This document shows positions 19,631 through 29,170 of a stretch of DNA of 64,000 nt, in pieces. Within the stretch, counting starts at the first letter, position 1. Each line of letters opens with the position of its first letter. The stretch lies in NCBI GenBank assembly GCA_947503005.1, contig CANNCA010000008.1, positions 124,001 to 188,000 of the forward strand, given 5' to 3'. The position numbers were made by a program, and so were the translations under genes. This DNA comes from an uncultured Flavobacteriaceae bacterium (GTDB lineage: Bacteria > Bacteroidota > Bacteroidia > Flavobacteriales > Flavobacteriaceae). Below the pieces are notes generated by a model, which had not been told where the DNA came from, searched no databases, and was given only the letters and a program-made list of their open reading frames with translations.

Positions 19631-21181
19631 CTATTTCAGTTCAAGTTGCTGAATTTCTGTATTTTCTTTTCCACGAATTGCTTCGTAAGCCGTAATCATT
19701 TCTTGAAGTTTCTCGGGATTACTTTTAGCCAAATTGATTTTTTGACCAATATCTTCCTTCAAATTATATAAAAGATATTCATCTGAATTCGCTAATTCAA
19801 TATTGACCTGTTTGTTCATCGCAGGACCTTCATAAGGAGGTATCATGGCCCAATCGCCTTTTCGAAATGCAGTTCTAGAAGTAGCCTCGATAATCATTTC
19901 AGCTCGGCCATCGTTGCTTTTTCCAAGAAATAGATCCAATAGTTCCATACTATCTTCAGTACTTTCGCTACTTTCAACCAAGGCCGCAAGTGAAGAAAAC
20001 AAATCCAATTGGGAGACCATGGCATCCGATACTCCGGGACTGATTTTTCCTTTCCAATAGGTAAAGAAAGGAACTCGAGTCCCTGCTTCGAACAGGCTAT
20101 ATTTCCCTCCTCTAAGGGCGCCTGCCGGTTTATGATTACCTAATTTTTCTTCGGAATCATCATAGTATCCATCATTTACAACAGGACCGTTATCACTCGA
20201 AAATACTATAAGCGTGTTTTCCAGCAATCCTTCAGCTTCCAAGGTTTTTATGAATTCGCCCACCATCCAATCGGCCTCAACGATTACATCACCTCTAGGG
20301 CCCATTCCTGAAGAACCGACAAAACGAGTATGCGGGGTTCTAGGTACGTGCGGTTGTTGCAACGCGTAATACAAGAAAAATGGTTCATCTTTATGTTTTT
20401 TGACATAGTCTTGGGCATCTGCCAAAAAGTAGTCCGCCATATCTTCATCGACCCATTTGGCCGCTTCACCACCCTTCATGAAACCGATACGGGGAATTCC
20501 GTTTACAATGCTGTTGTTATGCCCATGATGCCATTTCATTTTTAAAAGTTCAGGATTTTCCAATCCTGTTGGTTCACCTTCAAAATTTTCTTGATAATTC
20601 ACTTCAATTGGGTCGTTAGGGTCAAGATTGACCACATGACCATCTTCGATATAAACCGTGGGAACCCTATCTTGTGTGGCAGCCAAAATATGACTGTAGT
20701 CAAATCCAACTTCATTCGGACCCGGACTAATACGTTCGTTCCAGTTGACATTTCCAGTTCCTAAACCTAAATGCCATTTGCCAACGATTCCTGTATGATA
20801 CCCTTGCTTTTTCAACATTTTGGGAATCGTAGTTTGCGCTGTGGCGATTATCAAAGGTGCCGTTCCTGGAAGTATTTTCGCGCTCTTATTTCGCCATGGA
20901 TATACTCCGGTAAGGAGTGCATATCTACTAGGAGTGCAGGTTGCGGATGAAGCATAACCATTGGTAAATCGCATGCCACCATTGGCAAGTTTGTCAAGAT
21001 TGGGAGTTTTTAATTCCGTGGCACCATAAGCTCCGAGTTCTCCGTACCCCAGGTCATCCGCATAGATAATAACGATATTCGGTTTTGCTCTCTCTTCGGA
21101 TGTTTCAACCGTTTTTTGCTCTTCTTTACAGGAGGTAAATAAAAGAATGCAAGTGGTTAGGTAGTAATAAAATTTTCTCAT
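19631..21181 (-). CDS. Sulfatase (S1 family, formylglycine type), lipoprotein
   Basis: A 516-residue lipoprotein (LLFTSC). It has the metal-binding start (IIYADDLGYGELG, about 38-50) and the sulfatase signature TCTPSR with the Cys (C82) that is oxidised to formylglycine, followed by YALLTGVYPW. The later metal motif SSDNGP and WKLI-like basic region (FRKGDWAMIPP) are present. It removes sulfate esters from galactan oligosaccharides, most probably in the periplasm. It lies 11 bases after a second sulfatase and 5 bases before the permease. The S1 subfamily and the sulfate position cannot be fixed by eye. Confidence 0.88.
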   Translation of the reverse strand: MRKFYYYLTTCILLFTSCKEEQKTVETSEERAKPNIVIIYADDLGYGELGAYGATELKTPNLDKLANGGMRFTNGYASSATCTPSRYALLTGVYPWRNKSAKILPGTAPLIIATAQTTIPKMLKKQGYHTGIVGKWHLGLGTGNVNWNERISPGPNEVGFDYSHILAATQDRVPTVYIEDGHVVNLDPNDPIEVNYQENFEGEPTGLENPELLKMKWHHGHNNSIVNGIPRIGFMKGGEAAKWVDEDMADYFLADAQDYVKKHKDEPFFLYYALQQPHVPRTPHTRFVGSSGMGPRGDVIVEADWMVGEFIKTLEAEGLLENTLIVFSSDNGPVVNDGYYDDSEEKLGNHKPAGALRGGKYSLFEAGTRVPFFTYWKGKISPGVSDAMVSQLDLFSSLAALVESSESTEDSMELLDLFLGKSNDGRAEMIIEATSRTAFRKGDWAMIPPYEGPAMNKQVNIELANSDEYLLYNLKEDIGQKINLAKSNPEKLQEMITAYEAIRGKENTEIQQLELK

Positions 21182-21192
21182 AATTATCTAGT

Positions 21193-23088
21193 TTATATTT
21201 TGTTCTCGTTGATAAATTCGATGCGTCTTCGAACCAAGTCGCCTTCTTTTTCGAGCCATTCTGGCGGAAACATTGTTTTAGGAATATTGATTTTAAAATC
21301 AGGCCGAACCGTTTTGATTAAAGCAATACTGTTCAAAATTAAATTGGTCTGGGTTTCGGATTTGGCATTTTTTATTATTTCTAGAAACAGGTCATTTGGA
21401 ACGTTCTGCACATGGAGCATTAAAAATTCGGCAGCTCTTATTCGAACCAAATTGTTCTTATCATATTTGGAAAGCTGCACGCCCATCTTGAAAAATGGAT
21501 AGGATTCTTTTCCAAAAGAACTACACACGATCAAACCCCAATACCTTTTCCAAGGGTTGTCGGATTTCAAAGCGTTTTCGATGTCGGTTTTAGCTTCATC
21601 GAAGGGTTTTAGACTCAAATCCGCAATGTCAATCAATTCAGCAATCTCGATTTTGTTTTCTTGACCAAATGCAACGGGATTGGAAAGTCCCGCTTCAATG
21701 AAATAAGGCTCTGGGTAAAAACTTAAATCGGGCATTGATTTCACCTGATTCTGCAAATTTGAACGCAGTTCCAACAAAGTTGATTGATGAGAAGGTTCGG
21801 CCGCCAAATTATGAACCTCGTGTGGGTCATTTTCAATATCGTATAATGCTTCGGGAGATCGCGCCTTGAAAAACTGTTCTTGCGCTTCATTTAACTTTCC
21901 ATCAACAAAGAGTTGCTGCCACTCTTTGTACGCCAACATTTTATACCGATAAAAATTAAAAAGGCCATCAATAGTAAACGGCTGATAATTTCTGATGTAC
22001 TTGTAATTTCCTTTACGGATGGAACGCACCAGATCATATTTTTCATCAAAGCGGTCCGCATAGCTGAATGTTGTATTTCTCTCAGCAAGGTTTTCATTGC
22101 TTACGGTTTCCCCAAGGAAGGCCTTGCCATCAATTTGTTCTGGAACTTCTATTCCAGCAAGATTCAAGACAGTTGGCGCCAAATCAATAAATTGAACAAA
22201 AGCATCGGATCTACTTCCCATTTTTATCGGGGATAAATGTTTCCATTTTTCCGGGACATAAACTACCATGGGCACATTCAGACCACTCTCATAGATATAT
22301 CCTTTGCTTCTGGGTAGCACACCGCCATGATCCCCGTAATAGAAAACAATGGTATTTTCCATAAGACCCTCTTCTTTTAATTTATTGATAAACTCCCCAA
22401 TTTCAGCATCCACTTTTTGATGTAAATCGCGATAGTGGGCATTTGTATACCGAAAAGTCGGTGTGTCAGGATGATAGGGAAAAACCGGTACATTGTCAGT
22501 TGCGGATTTTGTACTAAGACTATCCATCTGCGCCTGAGTAAAGTGTAATTGGCCCTCGTGCGTGCTGTGGAAATTCTGCACATGGAAAAACGGCTGGTTT
22601 GGCTCTCTATTTCTGTAAGACGCCTTTTTTGAGGAATCGTCCCAGACACTGTCGGATTTTACAAAATTGTAATCTTCCTTTGTATTGTTCGAAGTATAAT
22701 AACCGGCATCTCGTAGATATTCCGGAAACATTTTTAGACCATCCGGCAATGGAGCGAACTCCATTCTTCGATGGTATTGCGTTCCAACTCGCGGTCCGTA
22801 GCAGCCTGAAATTATGGTGCTTCGCGCCACCGAACATACCGGTGCATTCGAAAATGCATTGTTAAAAACGATTCCCTTTTTGGCCAAGGCCTCGATATTT
22901 GGCATTAGTGCCCCACCTTCTTCATATAATTTCAGAAAGTGCTTTGAATTATCCTCGCTAACCAGCCATACGATATTCGGCCTTTTTTGTTCTTGTGGCG
23001 TATCCTTCGATTCTTCTTTACAGGCAATAAAAGTGCCTAATGAAAAAAGCAAAACATAGGTAAAGAATGGTATTTTGAGATTTTTCAT
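21193..23088 (-). CDS. Sulfatase-family lipoprotein with atypical signature CSVAR and helical C-terminal extension
   Basis: A 631-residue lipoprotein (GTFIAC). The core is an S1-type sulfatase: metal region WLVSEDNSKH (about 41-50; Glu-Asp-Asn where most have Asp-Asp) and the signature APVCSVARSTIISG, in which the modifiable Cys (C85) is kept but the usual C-x-P-S-R is C-S-V-A-R. The same variant occurs, from memory, in a recognised sulfatase subgroup common in Planctomycetes and Bacteroidota, so it need not be inactive. FYYGDHGG (metal) and YDIENDPHEVHNLA are typical. Residues from about 500 on look like HEAT-type helices and are unusual for a sulfatase. The gene is 104 bases downstream of the GH78-like gene. 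Confidence 0.85.
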   Translation of the reverse strand: MKNLKIPFFTYVLLFSLGTFIACKEESKDTPQEQKRPNIVWLVSEDNSKHFLKLYEEGGALMPNIEALAKKGIVFNNAFSNAPVCSVARSTIISGCYGPRVGTQYHRRMEFAPLPDGLKMFPEYLRDAGYYTSNNTKEDYNFVKSDSVWDDSSKKASYRNREPNQPFFHVQNFHSTHEGQLHFTQAQMDSLSTKSATDNVPVFPYHPDTPTFRYTNAHYRDLHQKVDAEIGEFINKLKEEGLMENTIVFYYGDHGGVLPRSKGYIYESGLNVPMVVYVPEKWKHLSPIKMGSRSDAFVQFIDLAPTVLNLAGIEVPEQIDGKAFLGETVSNENLAERNTTFSYADRFDEKYDLVRSIRKGNYKYIRNYQPFTIDGLFNFYRYKMLAYKEWQQLFVDGKLNEAQEQFFKARSPEALYDIENDPHEVHNLAAEPSHQSTLLELRSNLQNQVKSMPDLSFYPEPYFIEAGLSNPVAFGQENKIEIAELIDIADLSLKPFDEAKTDIENALKSDNPWKRYWGLIVCSSFGKESYPFFKMGVQLSKYDKNNLVRIRAAEFLMLHVQNVPNDLFLEIIKNAKSETQTNLILNSIALIKTVRPDFKINIPKTMFPPEWLEKEGDLVRRRIEFINENKI

Positions 23089-23192
23089 TTAGTTATTGGG
23101 TTGTTTTCAAATTTAGTTTCGCCTTTTTCAAATTACGTATTTGTGCGTTCATAATTTGTATGGAAAGGAATAAATCAACATAACTTAAGGGT

Positions 23193-25775
23193 TTAAAACA
23201 GAATCATATGTTTTCCTTTTTCAAGTGGTATGTATTGATTCATTTTGACATTTTGATTTAAATCTTGTCCATCAACTTTTATAGTACCCGCCTTGCCATT
23301 TTTGAGACTTTTCAAATCAAGTTTTACTTTCATTTCGCCAGGCACATTCAATTCAAGAATTTTTGCCCCATTCATAAGATCCCACTTAACGTATAAATTT
23401 CCCTCAGGAGAAGGTATAAGAGCTTCAATGTTTTCAATTGAAGAATTCGTTCTGATAATTTCAACTTCTTTCATTCCTGGTGCTATTGGTCTAACGCCCA
23501 ACAGGTATTCAGCAAACAAGGCAGGTGGAAAAGCACTTTCAGTTTGGGCATCGCTTCGTGTTCTACCTAGTTCTAATTTTCCGGACCGCCCGATACCGTC
23601 TAGACGCCATTCTTCCCAAAGTGTTCCATTAATGTTTGGGGCCAACATTTTATCAAATCGAGAACGAAACATTTCCAATGATTCATTAATATAACCGTAT
23701 TCAGCCAACCCCTTATGTAGATAATAAGACATTGCCGGAGTGACCATTATCAAACCTGATTCACGTCTTACATAGTCATGATTGTCTTTTTCAAGCAATT
23801 GTTTGGCGATTTCATCAGCTTGTTCTTTAGTGGCAATATTCAAGGCCAGAGCAGCTGCTTGGGCGTGTTCACTGAACATTTCAGATTGCTTTCCATCAAT
23901 AATGGCATCAGCGAAAAGTTGTTTTTCGTCATTCCATAAATGCTGTTGTAGTGATTGACGAAGCTGTTTTGCCCTTGCCTCATACGTTTTACTATCAGGC
24001 ATGTTTAACCATTCTAGAAGTATTGCAAAATCTTCCAAAGCGCCCAAAAAGTGTCCATTCAAATTGAGGTTGGCTCCTCGTCTGTCCATAAGTACATGAT
24101 CCAGCCAATACGGATACGGCGGATTGTCTATCATCCCCAAATCGTTGGTGAAACTATCCAAGAGCTGCATCAATTTTATGGCGGTTGGCAAAAATTCCTG
24201 CGTTGTTTTATAATCTCCCGAATACAACAAATAATTGTGCAAACTTCGAATCCATAAACAATTGGAATCCAAAATAACCATATAATCGTCACTCGCTGCT
24301 GGAGCGTAGGCGGGGACAATTCCATTGGCCTGTTGTTCTTGAGCAGTCTGTACCAAATATCTACGCTGGAGTGCCGTATCGCCGAAGATATAGTAGTTAC
24401 CAAGCGCCGCATAGTAGCCCGTTTGCGCATATTGTCTGCGCTCACGATAGTTATCGGTATAGGCATCCGTGGTGCATACATCGATGGTCTTTGCCGAAGC
24501 TTCCATATATTCCTTTACCCATGGTGCTTCTTTGGACTTTATGAAACCTTTCTTTTCAAAGGGGTATTTCATTTGACGGGTGCCGAAAGAAAAAAGTTTT
24601 ATTGGGGCTTGTTCATTATGGACAATAATTCCAAGGTATCGATAGGGTTTAAAATACGTAGCTTCCCAAACATCTTTTTCTCCTGATAGAATTATTTCAT
24701 CTTGATAATTAGAATCCACAATGTTATAGGTGAATTTTTCATTTACCATAAAAGGAGCGCCAACAACTTCTATTTTCGTTCCCGAGGGTCCCTGAATTTC
24801 TAACATCGGACTGCCATTTACCACTTCCCCCAAATCAAACAAGAGAAACCAGGCTTTGCCATTTTCCGCCTTGGTTATCTCTAAAAACCCTTTTTTAGTT
24901 CCGTATTTTTTTAAGCTTTTTAAAATTGACTTGTTTATTTTTTTGGATAAGTCAATGGTCTCTGGAGTTTCATTACTAATTTCGATCTGGGTTGCCTGAA
25001 TAAGATTTTCAGCTCTTATTTGATTCTCAATCAGATATGGCACTTCCCGAGGCACTAAAGATGTCCAAGGGGTAGCCAATTCAAACGGACTGTCATTTTT
25101 TTGAACCGAGGGCCAACCTTCTGTTCTAAAAAGGGGAGTGGCATTTGACCAACCGGAATCATTGAAATCGACTTTCTCCCAACCATACAAATGTTTTCGC
25201 ATATCTACTTTGTCGCTCACAATTTGTTGAAAACGACTTATTAAAGGTGCTTTGTTATCCCATGAAAGTTGACGTGAGACTTTCCAATCGGAATTCGTAA
25301 CAACCGATTCTATTTTCCCGTTGGAATTCATTTCCAATTGTGCCAACAATCCACCACGCTGTTCAAGATTATAGGAATACTTTTTATTTTGTTTATGGAC
25401 TCTAACGGCCATAACGTTTTTCCCTTCTTTGAGCAGATTTGTAATATTCAAAATATCGAAAGATTGATGGTGCGGAGCACTACGACTAGGACCTCGGCGG
25501 AGATATTCCCCATTAATAAAAAGTTGGTATTGCGAAGTAGCCGTGATTCTTAATGTGGCTGTTTCAGGGATTGATGAAAGATTAAAAGTCTTTCGAGCCA
25601 ATAGTACATCCGAAGTAATGAAATCATTCAACCATACCCATTGCGCTTGCCATTTAAAGTTTGGTTTCTCATCATTTGGGTCGTACCAAATATCCTTTGC
25701 GCTTTGTAATTGAGCAAAACAAAATGCTTGCACACCTAATACAATCAAAAGGATGCAAGCATTTAAATTTCTCAT
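23193..25775 (-). CDS. Divergent GH78-like (alpha-L-rhamnosidase fold) secreted glycosidase
   Basis: An 860-residue protein with a cleavable signal (GVQAFCFAQ). The layout is that of GH78: N-terminal beta domains (about 35-380, with LFINGEYLRRGPSR typical of the lectin-like domain), an (alpha/alpha)6 barrel (about 410-770) and a C-terminal beta domain. The segment TDNYRERRQYAQTG stands where GH78 has its catalytic acid region, and TLWEEW (E721/E722) matches the base region, but the usual S-x-x-H motif afterwards is replaced by SDAQTESAFP. No rhamnose is expected in red-algal galactan and no rhamnose genes are nearby, so another sugar is probable. It lies 9 bases from the kinase gene. Fold confident, function open. 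Confidence 0.75.
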   Translation of the reverse strand: MRNLNACILLIVLGVQAFCFAQLQSAKDIWYDPNDEKPNFKWQAQWVWLNDFITSDVLLARKTFNLSSIPETATLRITATSQYQLFINGEYLRRGPSRSAPHHQSFDILNITNLLKEGKNVMAVRVHKQNKKYSYNLEQRGGLLAQLEMNSNGKIESVVTNSDWKVSRQLSWDNKAPLISRFQQIVSDKVDMRKHLYGWEKVDFNDSGWSNATPLFRTEGWPSVQKNDSPFELATPWTSLVPREVPYLIENQIRAENLIQATQIEISNETPETIDLSKKINKSILKSLKKYGTKKGFLEITKAENGKAWFLLFDLGEVVNGSPMLEIQGPSGTKIEVVGAPFMVNEKFTYNIVDSNYQDEIILSGEKDVWEATYFKPYRYLGIIVHNEQAPIKLFSFGTRQMKYPFEKKGFIKSKEAPWVKEYMEASAKTIDVCTTDAYTDNYRERRQYAQTGYYAALGNYYIFGDTALQRRYLVQTAQEQQANGIVPAYAPAASDDYMVILDSNCLWIRSLHNYLLYSGDYKTTQEFLPTAIKLMQLLDSFTNDLGMIDNPPYPYWLDHVLMDRRGANLNLNGHFLGALEDFAILLEWLNMPDSKTYEARAKQLRQSLQQHLWNDEKQLFADAIIDGKQSEMFSEHAQAAALALNIATKEQADEIAKQLLEKDNHDYVRRESGLIMVTPAMSYYLHKGLAEYGYINESLEMFRSRFDKMLAPNINGTLWEEWRLDGIGRSGKLELGRTRSDAQTESAFPPALFAEYLLGVRPIAPGMKEVEIIRTNSSIENIEALIPSPEGNLYVKWDLMNGAKILELNVPGEMKVKLDLKSLKNGKAGTIKVDGQDLNQNVKMNQYIPLEKGKHMILF

Positions 25776-25784
25776 AATAAGTGT

Positions 25785-26876
25785 TTATCTCACTACACGT
25801 CCCGAAGCATTCCCGCCCATTAATCTTTCTACTTCCGCACGTGTGGAATAATTGAAATCTCCTTTGATAGAATGCTTTAAACAAGATGCCGCAACTGCAT
25901 AATTCACAGCAGTTTGAGTGTCACTACTTAATTCAGGCGTGGTCAGTGCAAAAATCAATCCGCCGGCAAAGGAATCCCCACCGCCAACACGGTCGACGAT
26001 GTTCTTTATTTGATACGGATTGTAGTTTCCATCTTCATCTAAAGGTGCAAAAGACGGTGAATCCTTAGCTGCATCAAAAAGCATCGCTCCCCAATTGTTA
26101 TGACTTGCGGAAAGACTTTCTCTAAGGGTAATCGCCACTTTGCTTACATTCGGAAATTGTTTAATTACCTGTCTCGCTACATCTGGGTATCGAGATGTGT
26201 CCAGTGCACCCGAATGCACGTCGGTATCTCCCGCTTGAATGCCCAATACATCGTGACAATCTTCTTCATTACCCACCACTACATCAATGAATGGTAAAAT
26301 ACCCCGCATAGTTTTTTGCGCCAATTCTTTAGCGGAATAGTTCGAATCCCAATTCCAAAGCTTTCCCCTAAAATTTAAATCTATGGAAACCGAAGCGCCA
26401 GCTTCCTTTGCTTTTTGAGCGGCAACCAAAGTAGCTTCAGCCGCGGTTTTAGATAGCGCAGGAGTAATTCCACTGAGATGCAACCATTGTGCTTCTTTAA
26501 AAATACTGTCCCAGTCATAGGCGCTTGCGGGAGTAATTGACACCGCCGAATCTGCGCGGTCATAAATCACATTACTTGGGCGTTGATTGGCACCTGTTTC
26601 CAAGAAATAAAGTCCTAATCGGCCTTTATCGGTTCGCAAAACAAAATCGGTATCGATACCCACCGCGCGAACTGAGTCCATTGTTGCTTCGGCTAAAGCG
26701 TGTTTTGGTAGCGCTGTGACATATCTGGCTTTACCGCCAAAATTACAGATAGAAGCTGCCACACTAGCTTCGGCACCAGCATAGGTAACTTCAAATTCTC
26801 GCGATTGTCGTAAGCGTAAGTTAGCAGGTGAGGCTAAGCGCCCCATTATTTCTCCAAAGGTTACTACTTTCTTCAT
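25785..26876 (-). CDS. PfkB-family sugar kinase, probable 2-keto-3-deoxygalactonate/gluconate kinase (DauC/KdgK type)
   Basis: A 363-residue cytoplasmic PfkB kinase. It has the N-terminal GEIMGRL start, the FEVTYAGAEASVA substrate region (about 28-40) and the C-terminal anion-hole/base motif VDRVGGGDSFAGG (G-x-G-D with catalytic Asp). It phosphorylates the ketodeoxy acid produced by the cycloisomerase, feeding the aldolase encoded 65 bases upstream. Since it could serve both the L and D routes of the window, exact stereochemistry is open. A 7-base-pair hairpin lies in the gap to the aldolase gene. Confidence 0.85.
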   Translation of the reverse strand: MKKVVTFGEIMGRLASPANLRLRQSREFEVTYAGAEASVAASICNFGGKARYVTALPKHALAEATMDSVRAVGIDTDFVLRTDKGRLGLYFLETGANQRPSNVIYDRADSAVSITPASAYDWDSIFKEAQWLHLSGITPALSKTAAEATLVAAQKAKEAGASVSIDLNFRGKLWNWDSNYSAKELAQKTMRGILPFIDVVVGNEEDCHDVLGIQAGDTDVHSGALDTSRYPDVARQVIKQFPNVSKVAITLRESLSASHNNWGAMLFDAAKDSPSFAPLDEDGNYNPYQIKNIVDRVGGGDSFAGGLIFALTTPELSSDTQTAVNYAVAASCLKHSIKGDFNYSTRAEVERLMGGNASGRVVR

Positions 26877-26895
26877 TTATAATATATTTATTGAC

Positions 26896-26915
26896 ATTCC
26901 CGCATAGACGGGAAT
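26896..26915. repeat. Small inverted repeat ATTCCCG-N6-CGGGAAT
   Basis: Seven perfect base pairs around CATAGA, in the 65-base gap between the aldolase and kinase genes. It has no T-run on the transcribed strand. Similar ATTCCCG/CGGGAAT elements occur dispersed in flavobacterial genomes as far as I recall. It may be an interspersed repeat or an RNA-processing site; a full terminator is unlikely. Confidence 0.5.
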
Positions 26916-26941
26916 CTCAGTTTTGCTATTCTCGTATTACT

Positions 26942-27613
26942 TTATGACCGAATTTCTGTAATCAAGTCTCTAATTTCTTTTGCATTGTTCGTGATGGTAC
27001 TCCAGTCCTCGGCTTGAATCAGGTTTCTTTTGGCGACCCAGGTACCGCCGATAGCGGTGATTAAATCGGATTGTAAATAACCGGGTGCATTTTCCATATT
27101 GCACCCTCCCAAGGGAATAAATTTCAATCCTAAATAATTATAAGGGGCCGACATGCTTTCTAAATGTTTCATGCCACCGGAGGTCGCCGCAGGAAAAAAT
27201 TTCAGAATACGACACCCCTCTTGAACCGCTATTTCTATATCTGAAGGCGTCATGATACCAGGTGCAAATGAAAGTCCTTGTTTATGGGCCTCTGCAATTA
27301 TTTTCGGATTACAACCCGGGGAAACGGCAAAGTCAGCTCCCACGTCAATGACCGCCTTTACTTGGTCTACGGTCAAAACGGTTCCAAAACCCAAGGTTAT
27401 TTCAGGGACTTCTTTTTTGATTGCCTTCGCAGCATCTAAAGCCGCAGGTGTGCGAAGCGTCAATTCGATAGCATCTATACCTCCTTTGAGAAGGGCGTTT
27501 GCCAATGGCACGGCATGCTTTACCTCGTCAACTATTAGGACGGCAATGATGCCCGCATCATCAATTTTTTGGATTAATTCTGGCGACATCGCCTTCTGAG
27601 CTATTGGTTGCAT
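26942..27613 (-). CDS. KDPG/KDPGal aldolase (DauD/Eda type)
   Basis: A 223-residue cytoplasmic class I aldolase of the Eda family and of normal length. Active-site Glu lies in IELTLRT (about residue 50), the phosphate-loop context in GFGTVLT, and the Schiff-base Lys in ILKFFPA (about 140). It splits 2-keto-3-deoxy-6-phospho-galactonate or -gluconate to pyruvate and glyceraldehyde 3-phosphate, the end of the anhydrogalactose route. It lies between the kinase (downstream) and the aldehyde dehydrogenase (106 bases upstream). Confidence 0.88.
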   Translation of the reverse strand: MQPIAQKAMSPELIQKIDDAGIIAVLIVDEVKHAVPLANALLKGGIDAIELTLRTPAALDAAKAIKKEVPEITLGFGTVLTVDQVKAVIDVGADFAVSPGCNPKIIAEAHKQGLSFAPGIMTPSDIEIAVQEGCRILKFFPAATSGGMKHLESMSAPYNYLGLKFIPLGGCNMENAPGYLQSDLITAIGGTWVAKRNLIQAEDWSTITNNAKEIRDLITEIRS

Positions 27614-27719
27614 ACTAGACTTTTAGTTTTCGGTAACAAATTTATTATGAAGACTGTGATTAAATAGGATGTTGTACTCGACAAAAACTGAATCTTACCC
27701 ACATTTGACTTGAAAATAC

Positions 27720-29156
27720 TCAAATAGCCATAGAAATTCTTTTCTTGACCAGATAATCGTCTAAAGCCAAATGTGAACAATCATGACCGATCCCACTATT
27801 TTTAATTCCTCCATGAGGCAAGTAAATAGAATATTTGACCCCATTGATTTGTATTTCTCCGAATTGTAAATCCCTTGAAAAACGTTCAATACGTTTGTGA
27901 TTGTTAGTGAAAATATAGGAAGCCAGCCCGTATTCGGTATCGTTCGCCAAAGCCAACACCTCATCATCTGTTTCAAATGGCATTAAAGCTCCTAATGCAC
28001 CAAAAGTCTCTTTCCTGAACACATCCATTTCGGGAGTCATTCCGGAAAGTACAGTTGGTTCAATCCAGTTGCCCTTTTTCATTCCTTCGGGAATTTTTCC
28101 TCCGTATTCCAATTTTGCACCTTTACTGACTGCATCTTCGATTAAATCGAACATTCGGTCTCGGTCTCTTTTGGAAACCATTGGCCCCATATCGGCATCT
28201 GAATCCACGCCATGGCCCAATTTTAATTCTGAAGCTCTTTTGACGTATGCTTTTAAAAATTTGTCATAAATACTCTTATGTACGAATATTCGATTTGCCG
28301 CAACACAAACTTGACCTGAGTTTCCAAATTTCAAGGCTATGGCCAAATCGAGGGCTTTATCGAAATCAGCATCTTCAAAGACGATGAATGGAGCATTTCC
28401 ACCGAGTTCCATTCCTAATTTTTTAATCGAAGTAGTGCTATCCGCTATTACTTTTTGTCCCGTTTGTGTAGAACCGATCATCGTCAGAACAGCCGGAATA
28501 GTACTAGTGGTCATCGTATGTGCGACTTCGCTGCTCGGCCCGCAGAGAATATTGACCACTCCCGCAGGGAAATCAATGTCATGTAAAATCTTACCGATCA
28601 AATAGGCAGATAGCGGTGATGCAGCCGAAGGTTTGATAATCAAAGAACAGCCACTTGCCAATGCTGGACCCATTTTAAAACCTACATTCAACAAAGGGAA
28701 ATTCCATGCCAAATACGCCACGGCTACACCAGCAGGTTGATGTACCATTTTATGGGTATGTGTATTTTCGTAATCAGGAATCTGCTCGTCACGCATGTTC
28801 TTCATCGCAGCGGGGTACCATTCCAAACCATTGATAACTCCCTCAATATCTTCCCAAGCTCCAGCGTAGGTTTTACCCATTTCATAGACCATTGCGGCTC
28901 GCAATTCGTGCTCATTTTCCAAAACCGCGGTTCTAAGTTTGGTCATCCACACGGTGCGTTCTGCAAGAGATAATTTGGACCAATAATCGAATCCTTTTTG
29001 AGCGGCCTGTAATGCCAATTCTGCATCTTCCTTGCCTGCCCATGCAATTTCCGCTACTTGTTCATCGTCAGCGGGACAAATAACAGATTGCTTCCTTCCA
29101 GATACGGCATCTACTAACTTACCTCCAATATATAATTTTTGGTATCCAAAATTCAT
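27720..29156 (-). CDS. Aldehyde dehydrogenase, probable 3,6-anhydro-D-galactose dehydrogenase (DauA type)
   Basis: A 478-residue aldehyde dehydrogenase of the succinate-semialdehyde type. It has AWNFPLLN (about 150-157), the base Glu in MELGGNAP (E250) and the catalytic Cys in SGQVCVAAN (C284). It is only distantly similar to the aldehyde dehydrogenase at 604-2058. It lies 14 bases downstream of an enolase-family gene and upstream of the aldolase and kinase. This set of four matches the Dau pathway described for carrageenan use in Zobellia. The expected reaction is oxidation of 3,6-anhydro-D-galactose to the aldonate. Substrate stereochemistry is inferred from gene set only. Confidence 0.78.
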   Translation of the reverse strand: MNFGYQKLYIGGKLVDAVSGRKQSVICPADDEQVAEIAWAGKEDAELALQAAQKGFDYWSKLSLAERTVWMTKLRTAVLENEHELRAAMVYEMGKTYAGAWEDIEGVINGLEWYPAAMKNMRDEQIPDYENTHTHKMVHQPAGVAVAYLAWNFPLLNVGFKMGPALASGCSLIIKPSAASPLSAYLIGKILHDIDFPAGVVNILCGPSSEVAHTMTTSTIPAVLTMIGSTQTGQKVIADSTTSIKKLGMELGGNAPFIVFEDADFDKALDLAIALKFGNSGQVCVAANRIFVHKSIYDKFLKAYVKRASELKLGHGVDSDADMGPMVSKRDRDRMFDLIEDAVSKGAKLEYGGKIPEGMKKGNWIEPTVLSGMTPEMDVFRKETFGALGALMPFETDDEVLALANDTEYGLASYIFTNNHKRIERFSRDLQFGEIQINGVKYSIYLPHGGIKNSGIGHDCSHLALDDYLVKKRISMAI

Positions 29157-29170
29157 AGTGTTCTTTGTTT

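Noticed and set aside
23598-23605. Palindrome GTCTAGAC
   Set aside because: Within the GH78-like coding region and without the 11-base tandem arrangement.
27615-27620. Single CTAGAC next to the aldolase start codon
   Set aside because: No second hexamer at an 11-base distance; likely chance.
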